Part shown: in pieces, positions 1 to 8,860 of the stretch
How positions within the stretch are numbered: the stretch's first letter is position 1
Layout: each line of letters starts with the position of its first letter
DNA from: JAKAAZ01 sp963817855
GTDB lineage: Bacteria > Acidobacteriota > Terriglobia > Terriglobales > Acidobacteriaceae
DNA: 64,000 nt
NCBI GenBank assembly: GCA_963817855.1
Contig: CAWFQA010000001.1
Span: forward strand, 1,860,001-1,924,000
Direction: 5' to 3'
Made by a program: the position numbers and the translations under genes
The notes under the pieces: generated by a model
The model's database searches: none
The model's input: only the letters and a program-made list of their open reading frames with translations
What the model was told of the DNA's origin: nothing

Positions 1-183
1 GGAGATGCGGTGGTCGACGATTCGTTGTACATCCCCGACAACCTGGCTCCAGGAACCTATACGTTTCGTGTTGCGATGCTCGATCCCAGAACGCAACTGC
101 CTGCGATTCGCTTCGGCATTCAGGGGCGACAGGCAGACGGGTGGTACAACTTGGGAACGATTGAGATAGCCGCGCCAAGATAG
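1..183 (+). CDS. C-terminal end of a DUF4832-like protein (partial)
   Basis: Frame 1 is open from the first base to a TAG at 181-183, giving 60 residues of a protein that starts outside the window. The visible part (PDNLAPGTYTFRVAMLDP, then LPAIRFGIQGRQADGWYNLG) reads as a terminal beta-sandwich of the kind that closes DUF4832 / glycoside-hydrolase-like secreted proteins. A gap of about 120 bases with no gene separates it from the converging response regulator. Family assignment is from memory of the terminal motif only; reading frame and end are certain. Confidence 0.6.
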   Translation, partial: GDAVVDDSLYIPDNLAPGTYTFRVAMLDPRTQLPAIRFGIQGRQADGWYNLGTIEIAAPR

Positions 184-305
184 CAACGGCACACATTGTC
201 CTTGAAAAGTGATACCAGAGATCACTGACTGGATCAGCGTCCCGGCACTTCAGGGAGCCTGCATGCGTTCGCAGCGTGACATGATCAAATAATTGCCTTC
301 TGAAA

Positions 306-1508
306 TCACCGAATGAGATGCAGCCGCTTTCGACTGAGGGCGGCCGCAACTGCCTCCAGCAGAACTTCCGGCCCGTTCTCACCGTTGGCAGTTCCATCCA
401 TCTCAATCTTCAAATCCTGCCAAGAGCCTTTGATTATCCCAATGACTGGGGCGTTGGGATTCTCCGCTCGAAAATGTTCCGCGAACTCCCGGATGCTCTC
501 TTGCGGCAGCGAGTGGGAGATGACGAGAGCATCGCAGCGTGATTTGAGCAGATTCAGAGCGTCCTGCCGTGAGCTGGCACGGCTGACCGAATAACCTGCC
601 TTGCGCAAAACATAGGCGCGAAGCAGCGATAATTCCGTGTCTTCGCTGAGCAGCAGAACCGAAGCTGGCTCCTGTGCTCCTTCGGTGTGGTTAGCAGCGC
701 GCTGGACTTCGCAGAACGCGTGCAGCGATTCCTCAAGAAATGACTGGACGGCTTCGCCGATGCGCATAATGTCTGTGACCAGGAAGCTGATATTGGCACG
801 CAGCAGGTTCTCCTCTACGATCCGGCAGAGAACTCCATGAAGGATGTGGGTCTCGCGGATCATGGTAATGACGCTACAACCCTGCTGGAAACGGATGCTT
901 CCATGGCGTCGGGCGCCTGCCAGAGCATCTGGAGATAGCCCCAGATCACTGGAGGCAGCAATGATCTCGTCGATAAGGGCGGGCAGATGGTCGGCCATTT
1001 CCTCATTCGATAGCCCGGCTGAGCGGATCCGCTCATCTGCTTTTGCCTTGTCCAGCCACCGAGTGAAGATTTCGCGCCGGTGTTCTTCCAGGATGGCCGG
1101 CAGCCTTTTGGCCTGAATGCCTGTCCGCTGGGCTGGCGGTCTATTGAGCCTGGCAAGAATCCTGCTTACCAAAGCTTCAGCATCGGCGGGTTTCACAAAA
1201 TAGTCGTCTACCTGTTGCCGGATGGCCTCGAGAGCTGAGTCAAATGCGGGATAGCCGGTAAGGATGAAGGTTGCCGCATCAGGCTGAGTCCTCCGCATTG
1301 CACTGACAACGGTAAAGCCGTCGCCGGGTTCACCGATGTTCAGGTCGGAGACAAGCACGTCGAATTTCCGGGTCGAAATCAGGTTCAGCGCTTCGGCGAC
1401 CGTCGCAGCCGCGGTCACATCGAAACCGTGCTGTTTCAAGATTGCGGGAATCAGTACACGGATATTCTGCTCATCGTCGACAAACAGAAGCCGTGGCCGC
1501 GATTCCAT
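306..1508 (-). CDS. Response regulator with RsbRD-like middle and a degenerate second receiver
   Basis: The product has 400 residues. Residues 5-120 form a canonical receiver domain: acidic pair D11/D12, phospho-acceptor D55 in the VLVSDLN strand, T84 and K106 before Pro. Residues about 130-265 (LPAILEEHRREIFTRWL onward) resemble the all-helical RsbRD N-terminal / sensor-kinase-associated domain. Residues about 283-395 have the receiver pattern again, but the acceptor strand reads DALVISHSLP, with Ser where Asp is expected, so this copy probably cannot be phosphorylated. No DNA-binding or enzymatic output domain is visible, so it probably acts by protein contact. It starts at the ATG at 1506-1508. 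No cognate kinase lies beside it in the window. Confidence 0.8.
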   Translation of the reverse strand: MESRPRLLFVDDEQNIRVLIPAILKQHGFDVTAAATVAEALNLISTRKFDVLVSDLNIGEPGDGFTVVSAMRRTQPDAATFILTGYPAFDSALEAIRQQVDDYFVKPADAEALVSRILARLNRPPAQRTGIQAKRLPAILEEHRREIFTRWLDKAKADERIRSAGLSNEEMADHLPALIDEIIAASSDLGLSPDALAGARRHGSIRFQQGCSVITMIRETHILHGVLCRIVEENLLRANISFLVTDIMRIGEAVQSFLEESLHAFCEVQRAANHTEGAQEPASVLLLSEDTELSLLRAYVLRKAGYSVSRASSRQDALNLLKSRCDALVISHSLPQESIREFAEHFRAENPNAPVIGIIKGSWQDLKIEMDGTANGENGPEVLLEAVAAALSRKRLHLIR

Positions 1509-1785
1509 GACTCACCCCTGATGTAGCATCCGGCGATACATTCCGTTGCAGCCTGCAAACGCGCATTCGACTGCTTTGGTACCCATACCGGCGGCTCGCC
1601 TTGCGGAAGGGGGAGACTTCGCAGAAGCCGACCTGTTATTCGATGCATTTTGCCCCATCAGAGAAACCGCACGACGTTCGAATCGCCAGGAAGCCATGGC
1701 CGAAGGAAATGCCCGTCCATCCGACCGGTTCGGACGAACAGCGATCCGCCGGCGATCGCCATTCCGGCACTCGGCACGGAATTGG

Positions 1786-1997
1786 GCAGGATCTTCGTAT
1801 GTGATTGGAGCATATGGTAGGCACGAGGAGACTGGAGCTCCTGACCTCTACCGTGTCAAAGGCCGTATCCTATTTACTTACAACAACTTACAGGTTGCTG
1901 GAGACTGCCCAAGAACGCGGAAATACGCGGAAGCCGATAATTTTACAGGTGAGATTACAGGTGAGAAATTTGTCATTGGTGGAAACTGCTAAGGTTC
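1786..1997 (-). repeat. att-like repeat copy 1 (tRNA-Val 3' half plus arm)
   Basis: Positions 1814-1859 match the 3' half of the tRNA-Val gene (43597-43642) with two differences that destroy the T-loop consensus. The flank 1786-1813 is nearly the same as 24741-24768. The arm from 1860 to about 1978 contains two GCGGAA units, then the tandem half-sites ACAGGTGAGA-TT-ACAGGTGAGA, and is shared with the copies at 24741, 37130 and 42071. Similarity fades out near 1997. The rest of 1509-2229 shows no convincing gene; short open frames across it are read through the repeat. Confidence 0.85.
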
Positions 1998-2229
1998 CTT
2001 GATATTTTCGGAATACGGCCCGACCCTGAGGAGTGATGGATTTCGTAACAGCTCCGTTCACACCAGCGAGCCGCCTTTCATGAGCGTCCTGATCCTGAAC
2101 CAATTCAATACAACCCAACAATAAAATGTGAATCCATCGAGCAGATTACGTCAGCGGCGGCCGAGGTTGGCTGATCGCATTTCACAGTAACGAAGAAACA
2201 TGCCGGTAAGTCAGCGATGCATGGTCCGA

Positions 2230-3738
2230 TTATTTTTGGTGGCGTTGGAATTCAATGCCGGCAAAATCGAATCCGGAAATGTTTCCATCGGCATCCTGGG
2301 AAAACGTCAAACGGATCGGCTCGCTATCCTTCGAATCCAAATGCGCCAGAAATGTGTCGTATTGAAAATAGTCGAGCGGAGAAGTTACATCGTGGAAGCG
2401 TAACGAAAGATGCCCATTGTCCATCGAAATATCGGCGTTTCCGTATGCAGGATTGTCGAAGGTTCCCACATAAGCGTTTAGATCGTGAGATGGCTGCGTA
2501 TTTGAGTTTCGCTTGGATTCCCAGGAAGTGGTATCGGCTTTTTCTTCTGCTTCCATTTTTGCGTCGTTTGCTTTGAAATGCGCGCTCCAATCCTGCTCCG
2601 GCAAATGCAACAGCACGTCGGCAATGTGGTATCCCAGCGCCTGACGGTAGGAGACGCCACCAAGGTTGACCAGCACTTCATATCCCGTGTTGATTTCCGG
2701 TATCAGCACGGTGAGCGCTTCGAATCCGTCGATGTCTCCGGGATGCAGAATCAATTGATGCCCGTGATAATCCTGAATGAACCAGCCGAAACCGTAGCTC
2801 AGTTGCATAGAATCCGGAAAGAACACGGTGGGAATTTCTCCAGGAGGGACCACAATCTGAGGCTGGTGCATTTCCTGCATATTTTTCGACGAAATCAGGC
2901 GTTTCCCGTCAAAGACCCCGTCGTTCAGTTGCAGGGAGATCCATTTGGCCATATCGCGGACACTGGAATTGATGGAGCCCGCTGGCCCGGCATTGTCGAT
3001 GTTTTTCCATGGAATGACTTCTACTTTTCCATCCTTGATTACGTGCGGACTGGCATAGTCGGGCGATTTCTGCACGTCGACGGCACTGGTATCCGACTCG
3101 GTCATTCCAAGGGGCTGGAAGATGCGTTGCTTGACGAAATCGTCCCAGGTACCGCCGGACACCTTGCCCACGGCAACGCCCAGCGTCACGTACATCGCGT
3201 TCTGATATTGGAAGACACTGCGAAATCCAGCGTCGGGATGGATGTACGCTACCTGCCGCACAATCTGTTCTCTGGAAATCGGCGCGCCGTACCAAAGCAG
3301 GTCCGCACCAGGCAAACCGGTGCGATGTGTCAAAAGATCGCGCAACGTCACGTTTTCATCTGCCAGAGGATCGTAAAGATGGAAGAACGGAATGGATTTG
3401 TCCACTTTGTCGTCCCAGTTCATTTTGCCTTCATCGACCAGCATGGCAATCGATGCGGAAGTAAACGCCTTGGTGCAGGAGCCGATATCAAACAAGGTGT
3501 CGGCGGTCACGGGCTGGTTGGTTTGAATATTGCGAACGCCGAATCCCTTCACATACACCGGAGCTGTTCCATGCACGATGCCGACGGCGACGCCGGGAAC
3601 CTTCCATTCCTGCATCGTGGTCTGGATGTAACGATCGAGAGGAGAAAAATCCTGCTGCTGGGCAATGCAGCTCGATCCAAGCGCAAGCAGCAGAGCAAAA
3701 ATTGAGAGAGAGACGAGTTTAGAAATCTTCAACTCCAT
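2230..3738 (-). CDS. Secreted SxxK serine hydrolase (class C beta-lactamase fold) with C-terminal extension
   Basis: 502 residues with an N-terminal signal peptide (hydrophobic LSIFALLLALGSSCIA). The beta-lactamase/DD-peptidase motifs are complete: S87-C-T-K90 nucleophile motif, Y178-Q-N180, and H332-P-G334 in place of KTG. The last 110 or so residues form a separate beta-rich domain like DUF3471, common in this family. Such enzymes hydrolyse D-amino-acid peptides, esters or beta-lactams in the periplasm; the exact substrate cannot be read from sequence. The ATG at 3738 has a good Shine-Dalgarno (AAAGGAAA). It lies 78 bases downstream of the racemase gene on the same strand and is probably co-transcribed with it. 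Two paralogues lie at 8861 and 13994. Confidence 0.85.
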   Translation of the reverse strand: MELKISKLVSLSIFALLLALGSSCIAQQQDFSPLDRYIQTTMQEWKVPGVAVGIVHGTAPVYVKGFGVRNIQTNQPVTADTLFDIGSCTKAFTSASIAMLVDEGKMNWDDKVDKSIPFFHLYDPLADENVTLRDLLTHRTGLPGADLLWYGAPISREQIVRQVAYIHPDAGFRSVFQYQNAMYVTLGVAVGKVSGGTWDDFVKQRIFQPLGMTESDTSAVDVQKSPDYASPHVIKDGKVEVIPWKNIDNAGPAGSINSSVRDMAKWISLQLNDGVFDGKRLISSKNMQEMHQPQIVVPPGEIPTVFFPDSMQLSYGFGWFIQDYHGHQLILHPGDIDGFEALTVLIPEINTGYEVLVNLGGVSYRQALGYHIADVLLHLPEQDWSAHFKANDAKMEAEEKADTTSWESKRNSNTQPSHDLNAYVGTFDNPAYGNADISMDNGHLSLRFHDVTSPLDYFQYDTFLAHLDSKDSEPIRLTFSQDADGNISGFDFAGIEFQRHQK

Positions 3739-3816
3739 CTTGTTTTCCTTTCGATAAACGGCGCTCTTTAGAAACGGTGTTCCTTAAATTGTGCTCGTGT
3801 GAACTCCGCCGACCGA

Positions 3817-4932
3817 TTATGCGGCCTTCCATTCTTCTTGTCGCACCGTCAATTTCTCTATACGTTTTCTGTTTATGGTGAAACCGATGCCAGGAGAATC
3901 GGGCACAGGAATCGTGCCTTGCGCGCTTACCTGGACCGCCGGCACGATAATGTCCTCTTCCCAATAGCGTTTACTGGCGGAGACATCTCCGGGCAGCACG
4001 AATCCTGGCTGGGAAGACATTGCGATGTTGTGAGCGCGGCCGATTCCAGACTCCAGCATTCCGCCGCACCAGACCGGCACATTATGTTCCATGCAATAGG
4101 CCTGAATTTTACGTGCTTCCGTGTGACCGGAAACGCGGCCCAACTTGATATTGATTACCTTGCATGCACCCAGTGCGATTGCCGCCTGAGCGTCGCGCAG
4201 ATTATGGATGCATTCATCCAGGCATATCGGCGTGTTGAGCTTTCGCTGGAGCACGGAATGCTGATAAATTTCATTCCATTCAAGCGGCTGCTCGATGTAG
4301 GTGAGATTGAATGCGTCTAGCTGTTTTAGCAGCGAAATATCGCTAAGCCGGTACGCTGAGTTTGCGTCGACAGTGAGAGCGATGTGCGGGAATTTGTTTC
4401 GGACGGCGTCGACAACTTCGATATCCTTTCCGGGCTTGATTTTCAGCTTCACTCGCCGGTATCCGGCGGCAAGCTCCTGGGCGATCTTGTCGAGCAGCCT
4501 GCCGATGTCCTGGTGGATTCCGAGGGAGACGCCGCTGGAAATCTCAGTCCGAGCGCCGCCGAGCAGTCTGCTCAGGCTGGTCGATTGTCGGTTGGCAAAA
4601 GCATCCCATACGGCATTTTCCAGCGCGGCTTTTGCCATTTCATGGCCGCGAACAGGTTCCATGGCACGCAAGACCGCTTCCGGCGTGTCGAAGGTTTTTC
4701 CAAGAAGCAGCGGAATAAGGAAACCGCGGAGCATGATCCATGCCGTATCCGTAGTTTCCGAGTTGTAGAACGGGCCTTCGGCGGCCGTGACTTCGCCCCA
4801 GCCGCAACTGCCGTCTTCCAGATGAAGCTCCAAAAGCAGGATGCGGCGCTTGTGAGTCACGCCGAAGCTTGTCTCAAAGGGCGACACCAATTGCATATTC
4901 AATTCCCGCGCGTGTATCGCTGCGATTTCCAT
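3817..4932 (-). CDS. N-acylamino acid racemase / o-succinylbenzoate synthase-type enolase superfamily enzyme
   Basis: 371 residues, full length for the family. The muconate-lactonizing-type active site is intact: K162-L-K164 on the barrel, metal ligands D189 (TVDAN), E214 (YIEQP) and D239 (CLDE), and the opposite base K263 (NIKLGR). The strings PFETSFG near the N-terminus and VWCGGMLESGIGRAHN are hallmarks of the NSAR/OSBS subgroup rather than of the YcjG dipeptide epimerases. NSAR epimerises N-succinyl (N-acyl) amino acids, and in some bacteria works with a COG3375 GNAT succinyltransferase to turn D- into L-amino acids. A gene of just that GNAT type lies at 19055. No menaquinone genes are near, so an OSBS role in menaquinone synthesis is less likely. 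The start has GGAGAG upstream. Confidence 0.85.
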   Translation of the reverse strand: MEIAAIHARELNMQLVSPFETSFGVTHKRRILLLELHLEDGSCGWGEVTAAEGPFYNSETTDTAWIMLRGFLIPLLLGKTFDTPEAVLRAMEPVRGHEMAKAALENAVWDAFANRQSTSLSRLLGGARTEISSGVSLGIHQDIGRLLDKIAQELAAGYRRVKLKIKPGKDIEVVDAVRNKFPHIALTVDANSAYRLSDISLLKQLDAFNLTYIEQPLEWNEIYQHSVLQRKLNTPICLDECIHNLRDAQAAIALGACKVINIKLGRVSGHTEARKIQAYCMEHNVPVWCGGMLESGIGRAHNIAMSSQPGFVLPGDVSASKRYWEEDIIVPAVQVSAQGTIPVPDSPGIGFTINRKRIEKLTVRQEEWKAA

Positions 4933-5313
4933 GGTCTCTCCGCAATAACTCCCTGCGCAGCAACATATGTTTCACATTGTGCGCAATGAGCACAGTAACA
5001 GATCGAATTCAGGACGGCAATTGCTCCGCAATTGTTGCCGCGCGCTGGACGAAAGATTCACTGCGTCCAGGTCGAGGATTCCGCGTTTTCCGTGAGGCAG
5101 TTTGATCCATGACTAATTGGAAGAATCCAGTTGGGGATGGGGATGTGTCAAGCTTTTGTTCAAACGTCCGGGGAGAAATAATTGTGTTGACAACCAACGA
5201 TTCAAGCATGAGACTGTGTTACATTCCGTGGAGCTTGCAATGTAACATGTGTTTCTGTCGCCCCCTCCCAAGAAAACCGCGGTGGTGTCGCTCGACTTCC
5301 AGGAGGCATTTGC
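4933..5313. promoter_or_regulatory. Divergent control region between racemase and TonB receptor, with a perfect inverted repeat
   Basis: This 381-base gene-free spacer must hold promoters for both flanking units. It contains a perfect 9-bp inverted repeat TGTTACATT-N13-AATGTAACA at 5217-5225 and 5239-5247, a GTTGACAAC palindrome at 5186-5194 that includes a consensus TTGACA, and an AACATATGTT palindrome at 4962-4971 just upstream of the racemase start. No good -10 box follows the TTGACA at standard spacing. The long repeat could be an operator or an RNA hairpin in the receptor leader. AGGAGG at 5301-5306 is the receptor ribosome-binding site. Confidence 0.45.
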
Positions 5314-8300
5314 ATGATCAGGTATTCCGTGTCCCGCGCGCCTTACTTCGCGTTTGCTTTGTTCGGTCTATTGCTCCTGACGTGTCCATCGCCGGCCCAG
5401 ATCTCCGGCACGGGCGCAATTACAGGAGTGGTGCGCGATCCCGCGGGCGCGATGGTTCCCGGCGCTTCCGTGGCCGTGACCAACCTGGCCACAGCACTCA
5501 CACGCCAGGTCACATCCAGTTCGAGCGGCGATTATTCGATTCAACTTTTACCACCGGGCAATTACCGTCTGGAAATCACGAAAGCGGGGTTCGCCACCTC
5601 GGACTTCCCCAGCATCGTCGTCAATGTCACGCAGATCACAACCGTCAACGCCAAACTCACCGTCGGATCGACGAGCCAAACGGTTAATGTGCAGGCGACC
5701 GGGCAGATGCTGCAAACGCAATCCAGTACCCTTGGATCCGTCGTTACGGGAGAGATGGTGCGTAATCTTCCCCTGGCCTCACGGAACTACACCCAGATCA
5801 TCACCCTGTCGCCCGGTGTCGCCTCCGACGTAACGGACGCAGGCGCATTCGGCAGAGGAACCCCGACTGTAGTTGCGGCGGGCACCAACTACACAGAAAA
5901 CAACTTTCAAATGAATGGTGTGGAGATCAACGATCTCCAAGCCAGTGGATCATTCAGCGGCGGAGTCGCCATTCCCAGCCCCGATACGATTGCCGAGTTT
6001 AAGGTCCAGACCAGCCAGTACGATGCCTCGTTTGGCCGGAATGCGGGGGCCAACGTTAACGTCGTCACGAAAACGGGCACGAATCAGTTCCATGGATCCA
6101 TATGGGAGTTCTTCCGTAACGAAGCTCTCAATGCAAACAATTACTTTTTGAAGCAGCAAGGACAAGCCCGCCCTGTCCTGCGTCAGAACCAGCCCGGAAT
6201 GACGTTTGGCGGTCCGGTCAAACATAACAAAGTATTTTTCTTTATTTCGTACCAGTCCACGCGCCAGCTCAATGGCGTGGATCCGCAGTGTTCGACGTCA
6301 CTGAATGAGCCCCCGCTGACCGACGACGATCGTACGCCCGCGGGATTGGGCGCGCTGTTCGCCGCACAACCGACCCTGGCCCAGGAGTTTGGCTTGGGAG
6401 GTCCGAGCGTGCTTCCGGACGGCTCGAATATCGCTCCCCAGGCCTTGGCGCTGTTTAACCTCAAACTGCCCAACGGGCAATATGTGATTCCGACGCCACA
6501 GCGGATCGATCCCTCGCTGCCGTTTGCCGCGCAGGGAGTCAGCACCATCAGCAGTCCTTGCCACTTCAATGAAGATCAGTTCATGACCAACGGAGATTGG
6601 GAACAATCGGCGGCTACCCAATGGCAGGTGCGCTTCTTCTTCGCCAATAGCCAACAGGCGTACACGTTTCCCGTAGCCAATCTCGGCGGCGCCACCGCAC
6701 CTGGTTTTCCGCAGGACGCTCCCAATCACTTCCGCAACCTGTCGGTCATCAACAACCACATCTTCAGTCCCAATCTGCTTAACCAGGCGGAGTTTGGTTA
6801 TCATCGCACCTGGGTCGATACCGCCCAGCAGGAAGTATTCAAGTATTCCGATATCGGCGCGGCGGTCCCCTCGTTCGACGACGCACTTCCGGAAATCAAT
6901 TTTCTTGGAGGTATCACGCTGGGCGGGAACGGACAGAATGCGGTTGTCTCGCAAAATACATTCGTGTACCAAGACACCGTATCGTGGACGCGTGGACACC
7001 ACGCGTTCCGTTTCGGCGGAGGGGCAACGCGCGTACATAACAACCTGGATAGCTTTCAGTTTCTTGGCGGTTTAATTTTCGGCACATATTCCGACGCCCT
7101 GCTCGGCCAAAGCGCCGCGCAGAATGGCACACCCTTCAGCAATATCTATGCCTCGATCGATGCGCCATTGGAGGCGCAACGGAAATGGCGCACTCTTGAC
7201 TATAACGCGTATGCGCAGGACGACTACAAGGTCACCCCGCATTTGGCCCTGAACCTCGGTTTCCGATATGAACGCATTGGAGCTATTTCGGATGCGCTAG
7301 GCCGCACCTCGAACTTCGACATCACTCGCGCGAATCCGAATCCGCCGGTCGATGGAACGTTGCAGGGATTCATTGTCGGCTCGAACTTCAACGGGACCCT
7401 TCCGCCCGGCGTGACCCGCTCATCGAGCAAGCTGGCCATTGCCGGAGACGGTCAAAATACCCTAAACCCACGCGTGGGCTTCGCATGGCAGTTGCCGGAA
7501 ACCGATCGCGTGGTGTTGCGCGGCGGCTATGGACTCTATCATGAAACGCCAACCGGCCAACCAAATCTACAACTGCTTCTGAACCCCCCGTACGGCGCGC
7601 TACGCGAAATAGTGGGCGTAAGCAATGGGACGGCAAACTGGGCCGTGCCGATCGCGCCATTCACCACTACATTTCCCTATTTCACGCCTTACTCGCCCAC
7701 CACGTCTCTTGGCGGATACATTTATGCAAACAACTTCCGTCCCGCTGTGATTCAACACTATAGCCTGAACGCGCAGGCCGAACTGGCAAGGAACACAGTG
7801 TTGGAGGTTGGATTTCTGGGCACGCGAGGACAACACATCCTGATTACTCGTTATCCGAACCAAGCGCTTTCAGCGAGCACCGCCAATCCTATCCGTGGGC
7901 AGACGGACAACACGGTCGCGAACATTCCCTTGCGGGCTTTAGTCGAAGGGTTTTCCACTAATTCCTTGTTCCAGATTGAATCAACCGGCTCCTCCTGGTA
8001 CAACGCGCTGTTGGCGAATTTTACCAAGCGTTTCCAGAGCGGTTCGGAAGTGCAGGTTGCCTATACCTGGTCCCGCAGTCTCTCCGACACGGTGGCCGCC
8101 TCGACTGGCCCGAATGGAGGGACCCGGGTAGGGAATCAAAACGACCCAAGGGCGGATTACGGACCGGATCAATTCGCTCGACCGAACCGCCTGATTGCGA
8201 ATTTTGTCTACCAAATTCCCACACATTTTCGGCCCACGTCGCTGGCAGGCGAAACCCTAGGAGGCTGGACGGCGACTGGCGTAATCACAATACAGTCGGG

Positions 8301-8757
8301 ACACTTTCTTTACGTAACCAATACAAATGCCTTGAACGCCTTCGGCATTAATAGCACGGAGCAGGATTTTGCTGAACTTACTCCAGGGTGCACTCAGGTG
8401 GGCACACGCGGATCGGTGACCAGCAAATTGAACAATTATTTCAATCAAAGCTGCTTCAGCCCCACGTATCCGGTCATCGGCGCGGATGGGGTGGCTACCG
8501 GATTCGGCAATTCCAAACCAGGACTGCTGCGCGGTCCGGCGCAAAACAATGTGGACTTCGCATTGACGAAGACGTTTTCCTTCAACGTCCGCGCGAGACA
8601 GGCCAACGCTGAATTTCGCACAGAGCTGTTTAACGCCTTTAACACACCGCAATTCGACGATCCAACCCTACAACTTGATTCGCCTGCGTTTGGTGTCGTC
8701 AATACCACGGTTGTTGCGCCAAGAATTATGCAGTTGGCCTTGAAACTTAGCTTTTAA
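5314..8757 (+). CDS. Oar-like TonB-dependent outer-membrane receptor
   Basis: 1147 residues. Signal peptide at 1-29 (FALFGLLLLTCPSPAQ), a carboxypeptidase-regulatory-like (transthyretin-fold) domain at about 31-115 (GAITGVVRDPAGAMVPGASV), a plug domain at about 120-235, then a long beta-barrel ending in a terminal Phe (LALKLSF) as required for outer-membrane insertion. This architecture is the large Oar/OmpA-related receptor class that is abundant in Acidobacteriota. The ligand is unknown; neighbours suggest peptides or D-amino-acid compounds. ATG at 5314, seven bases after a perfect AGGAGG. It heads a run of plus-strand genes (8861-19063), with about 100 bases to the next gene. Confidence 0.9.
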   Translation: MIRYSVSRAPYFAFALFGLLLLTCPSPAQISGTGAITGVVRDPAGAMVPGASVAVTNLATALTRQVTSSSSGDYSIQLLPPGNYRLEITKAGFATSDFPSIVVNVTQITTVNAKLTVGSTSQTVNVQATGQMLQTQSSTLGSVVTGEMVRNLPLASRNYTQIITLSPGVASDVTDAGAFGRGTPTVVAAGTNYTENNFQMNGVEINDLQASGSFSGGVAIPSPDTIAEFKVQTSQYDASFGRNAGANVNVVTKTGTNQFHGSIWEFFRNEALNANNYFLKQQGQARPVLRQNQPGMTFGGPVKHNKVFFFISYQSTRQLNGVDPQCSTSLNEPPLTDDDRTPAGLGALFAAQPTLAQEFGLGGPSVLPDGSNIAPQALALFNLKLPNGQYVIPTPQRIDPSLPFAAQGVSTISSPCHFNEDQFMTNGDWEQSAATQWQVRFFFANSQQAYTFPVANLGGATAPGFPQDAPNHFRNLSVINNHIFSPNLLNQAEFGYHRTWVDTAQQEVFKYSDIGAAVPSFDDALPEINFLGGITLGGNGQNAVVSQNTFVYQDTVSWTRGHHAFRFGGGATRVHNNLDSFQFLGGLIFGTYSDALLGQSAAQNGTPFSNIYASIDAPLEAQRKWRTLDYNAYAQDDYKVTPHLALNLGFRYERIGAISDALGRTSNFDITRANPNPPVDGTLQGFIVGSNFNGTLPPGVTRSSSKLAIAGDGQNTLNPRVGFAWQLPETDRVVLRGGYGLYHETPTGQPNLQLLLNPPYGALREIVGVSNGTANWAVPIAPFTTTFPYFTPYSPTTSLGGYIYANNFRPAVIQHYSLNAQAELARNTVLEVGFLGTRGQHILITRYPNQALSASTANPIRGQTDNTVANIPLRALVEGFSTNSLFQIESTGSSWYNALLANFTKRFQSGSEVQVAYTWSRSLSDTVAASTGPNGGTRVGNQNDPRADYGPDQFARPNRLIANFVYQIPTHFRPTSLAGETLGGWTATGVITIQSGHFLYVTNTNALNAFGINSTEQDFAELTPGCTQVGTRGSVTSKLNNYFNQSCFSPTYPVIGADGVATGFGNSKPGLLRGPAQNNVDFALTKTFSFNVRARQANAEFRTELFNAFNTPQFDDPTLQLDSPAFGVVNTTVVAPRIMQLALKLSF

Positions 8758-8860
8758 CTGGCACTGCTGGCTTTGAAATTCAGTTCGACTATTTATTCGC
8801 CAGTGAGACTGAAATTAAAGCCAGTAAACCGCTGTGCGGATTCAGTTGCAAGGAGACTGA

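Noticed and set aside
1805..2002. Open frame through the first att-like repeat
   Set aside because: It reads across tRNA-derived and arm sequence; similar frames appear at the other repeat copies only because the DNA is repeated. No start signals and no plausible protein.
2578..3705. 375-codon plus-strand frame opposite the SxxK hydrolase
   Set aside because: Antisense shadow of a gene with complete catalytic motifs; its translation shows no domain and no start signals.
3817..4932. Annotation as menaquinone o-succinylbenzoate synthase or as dipeptide epimerase
   Set aside because: No men genes nearby and a COG3375 acyltransferase in the same module favour N-acylamino acid racemase; the motifs fit NSAR/OSBS better than the YcjG epimerases. 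OSBS side activity remains possible.
4933..5313. Riboswitch in the receptor leader
   Set aside because: Only a single long inverted repeat is visible; no conserved riboswitch core was recognised, so an operator or plain hairpin is the safer reading.
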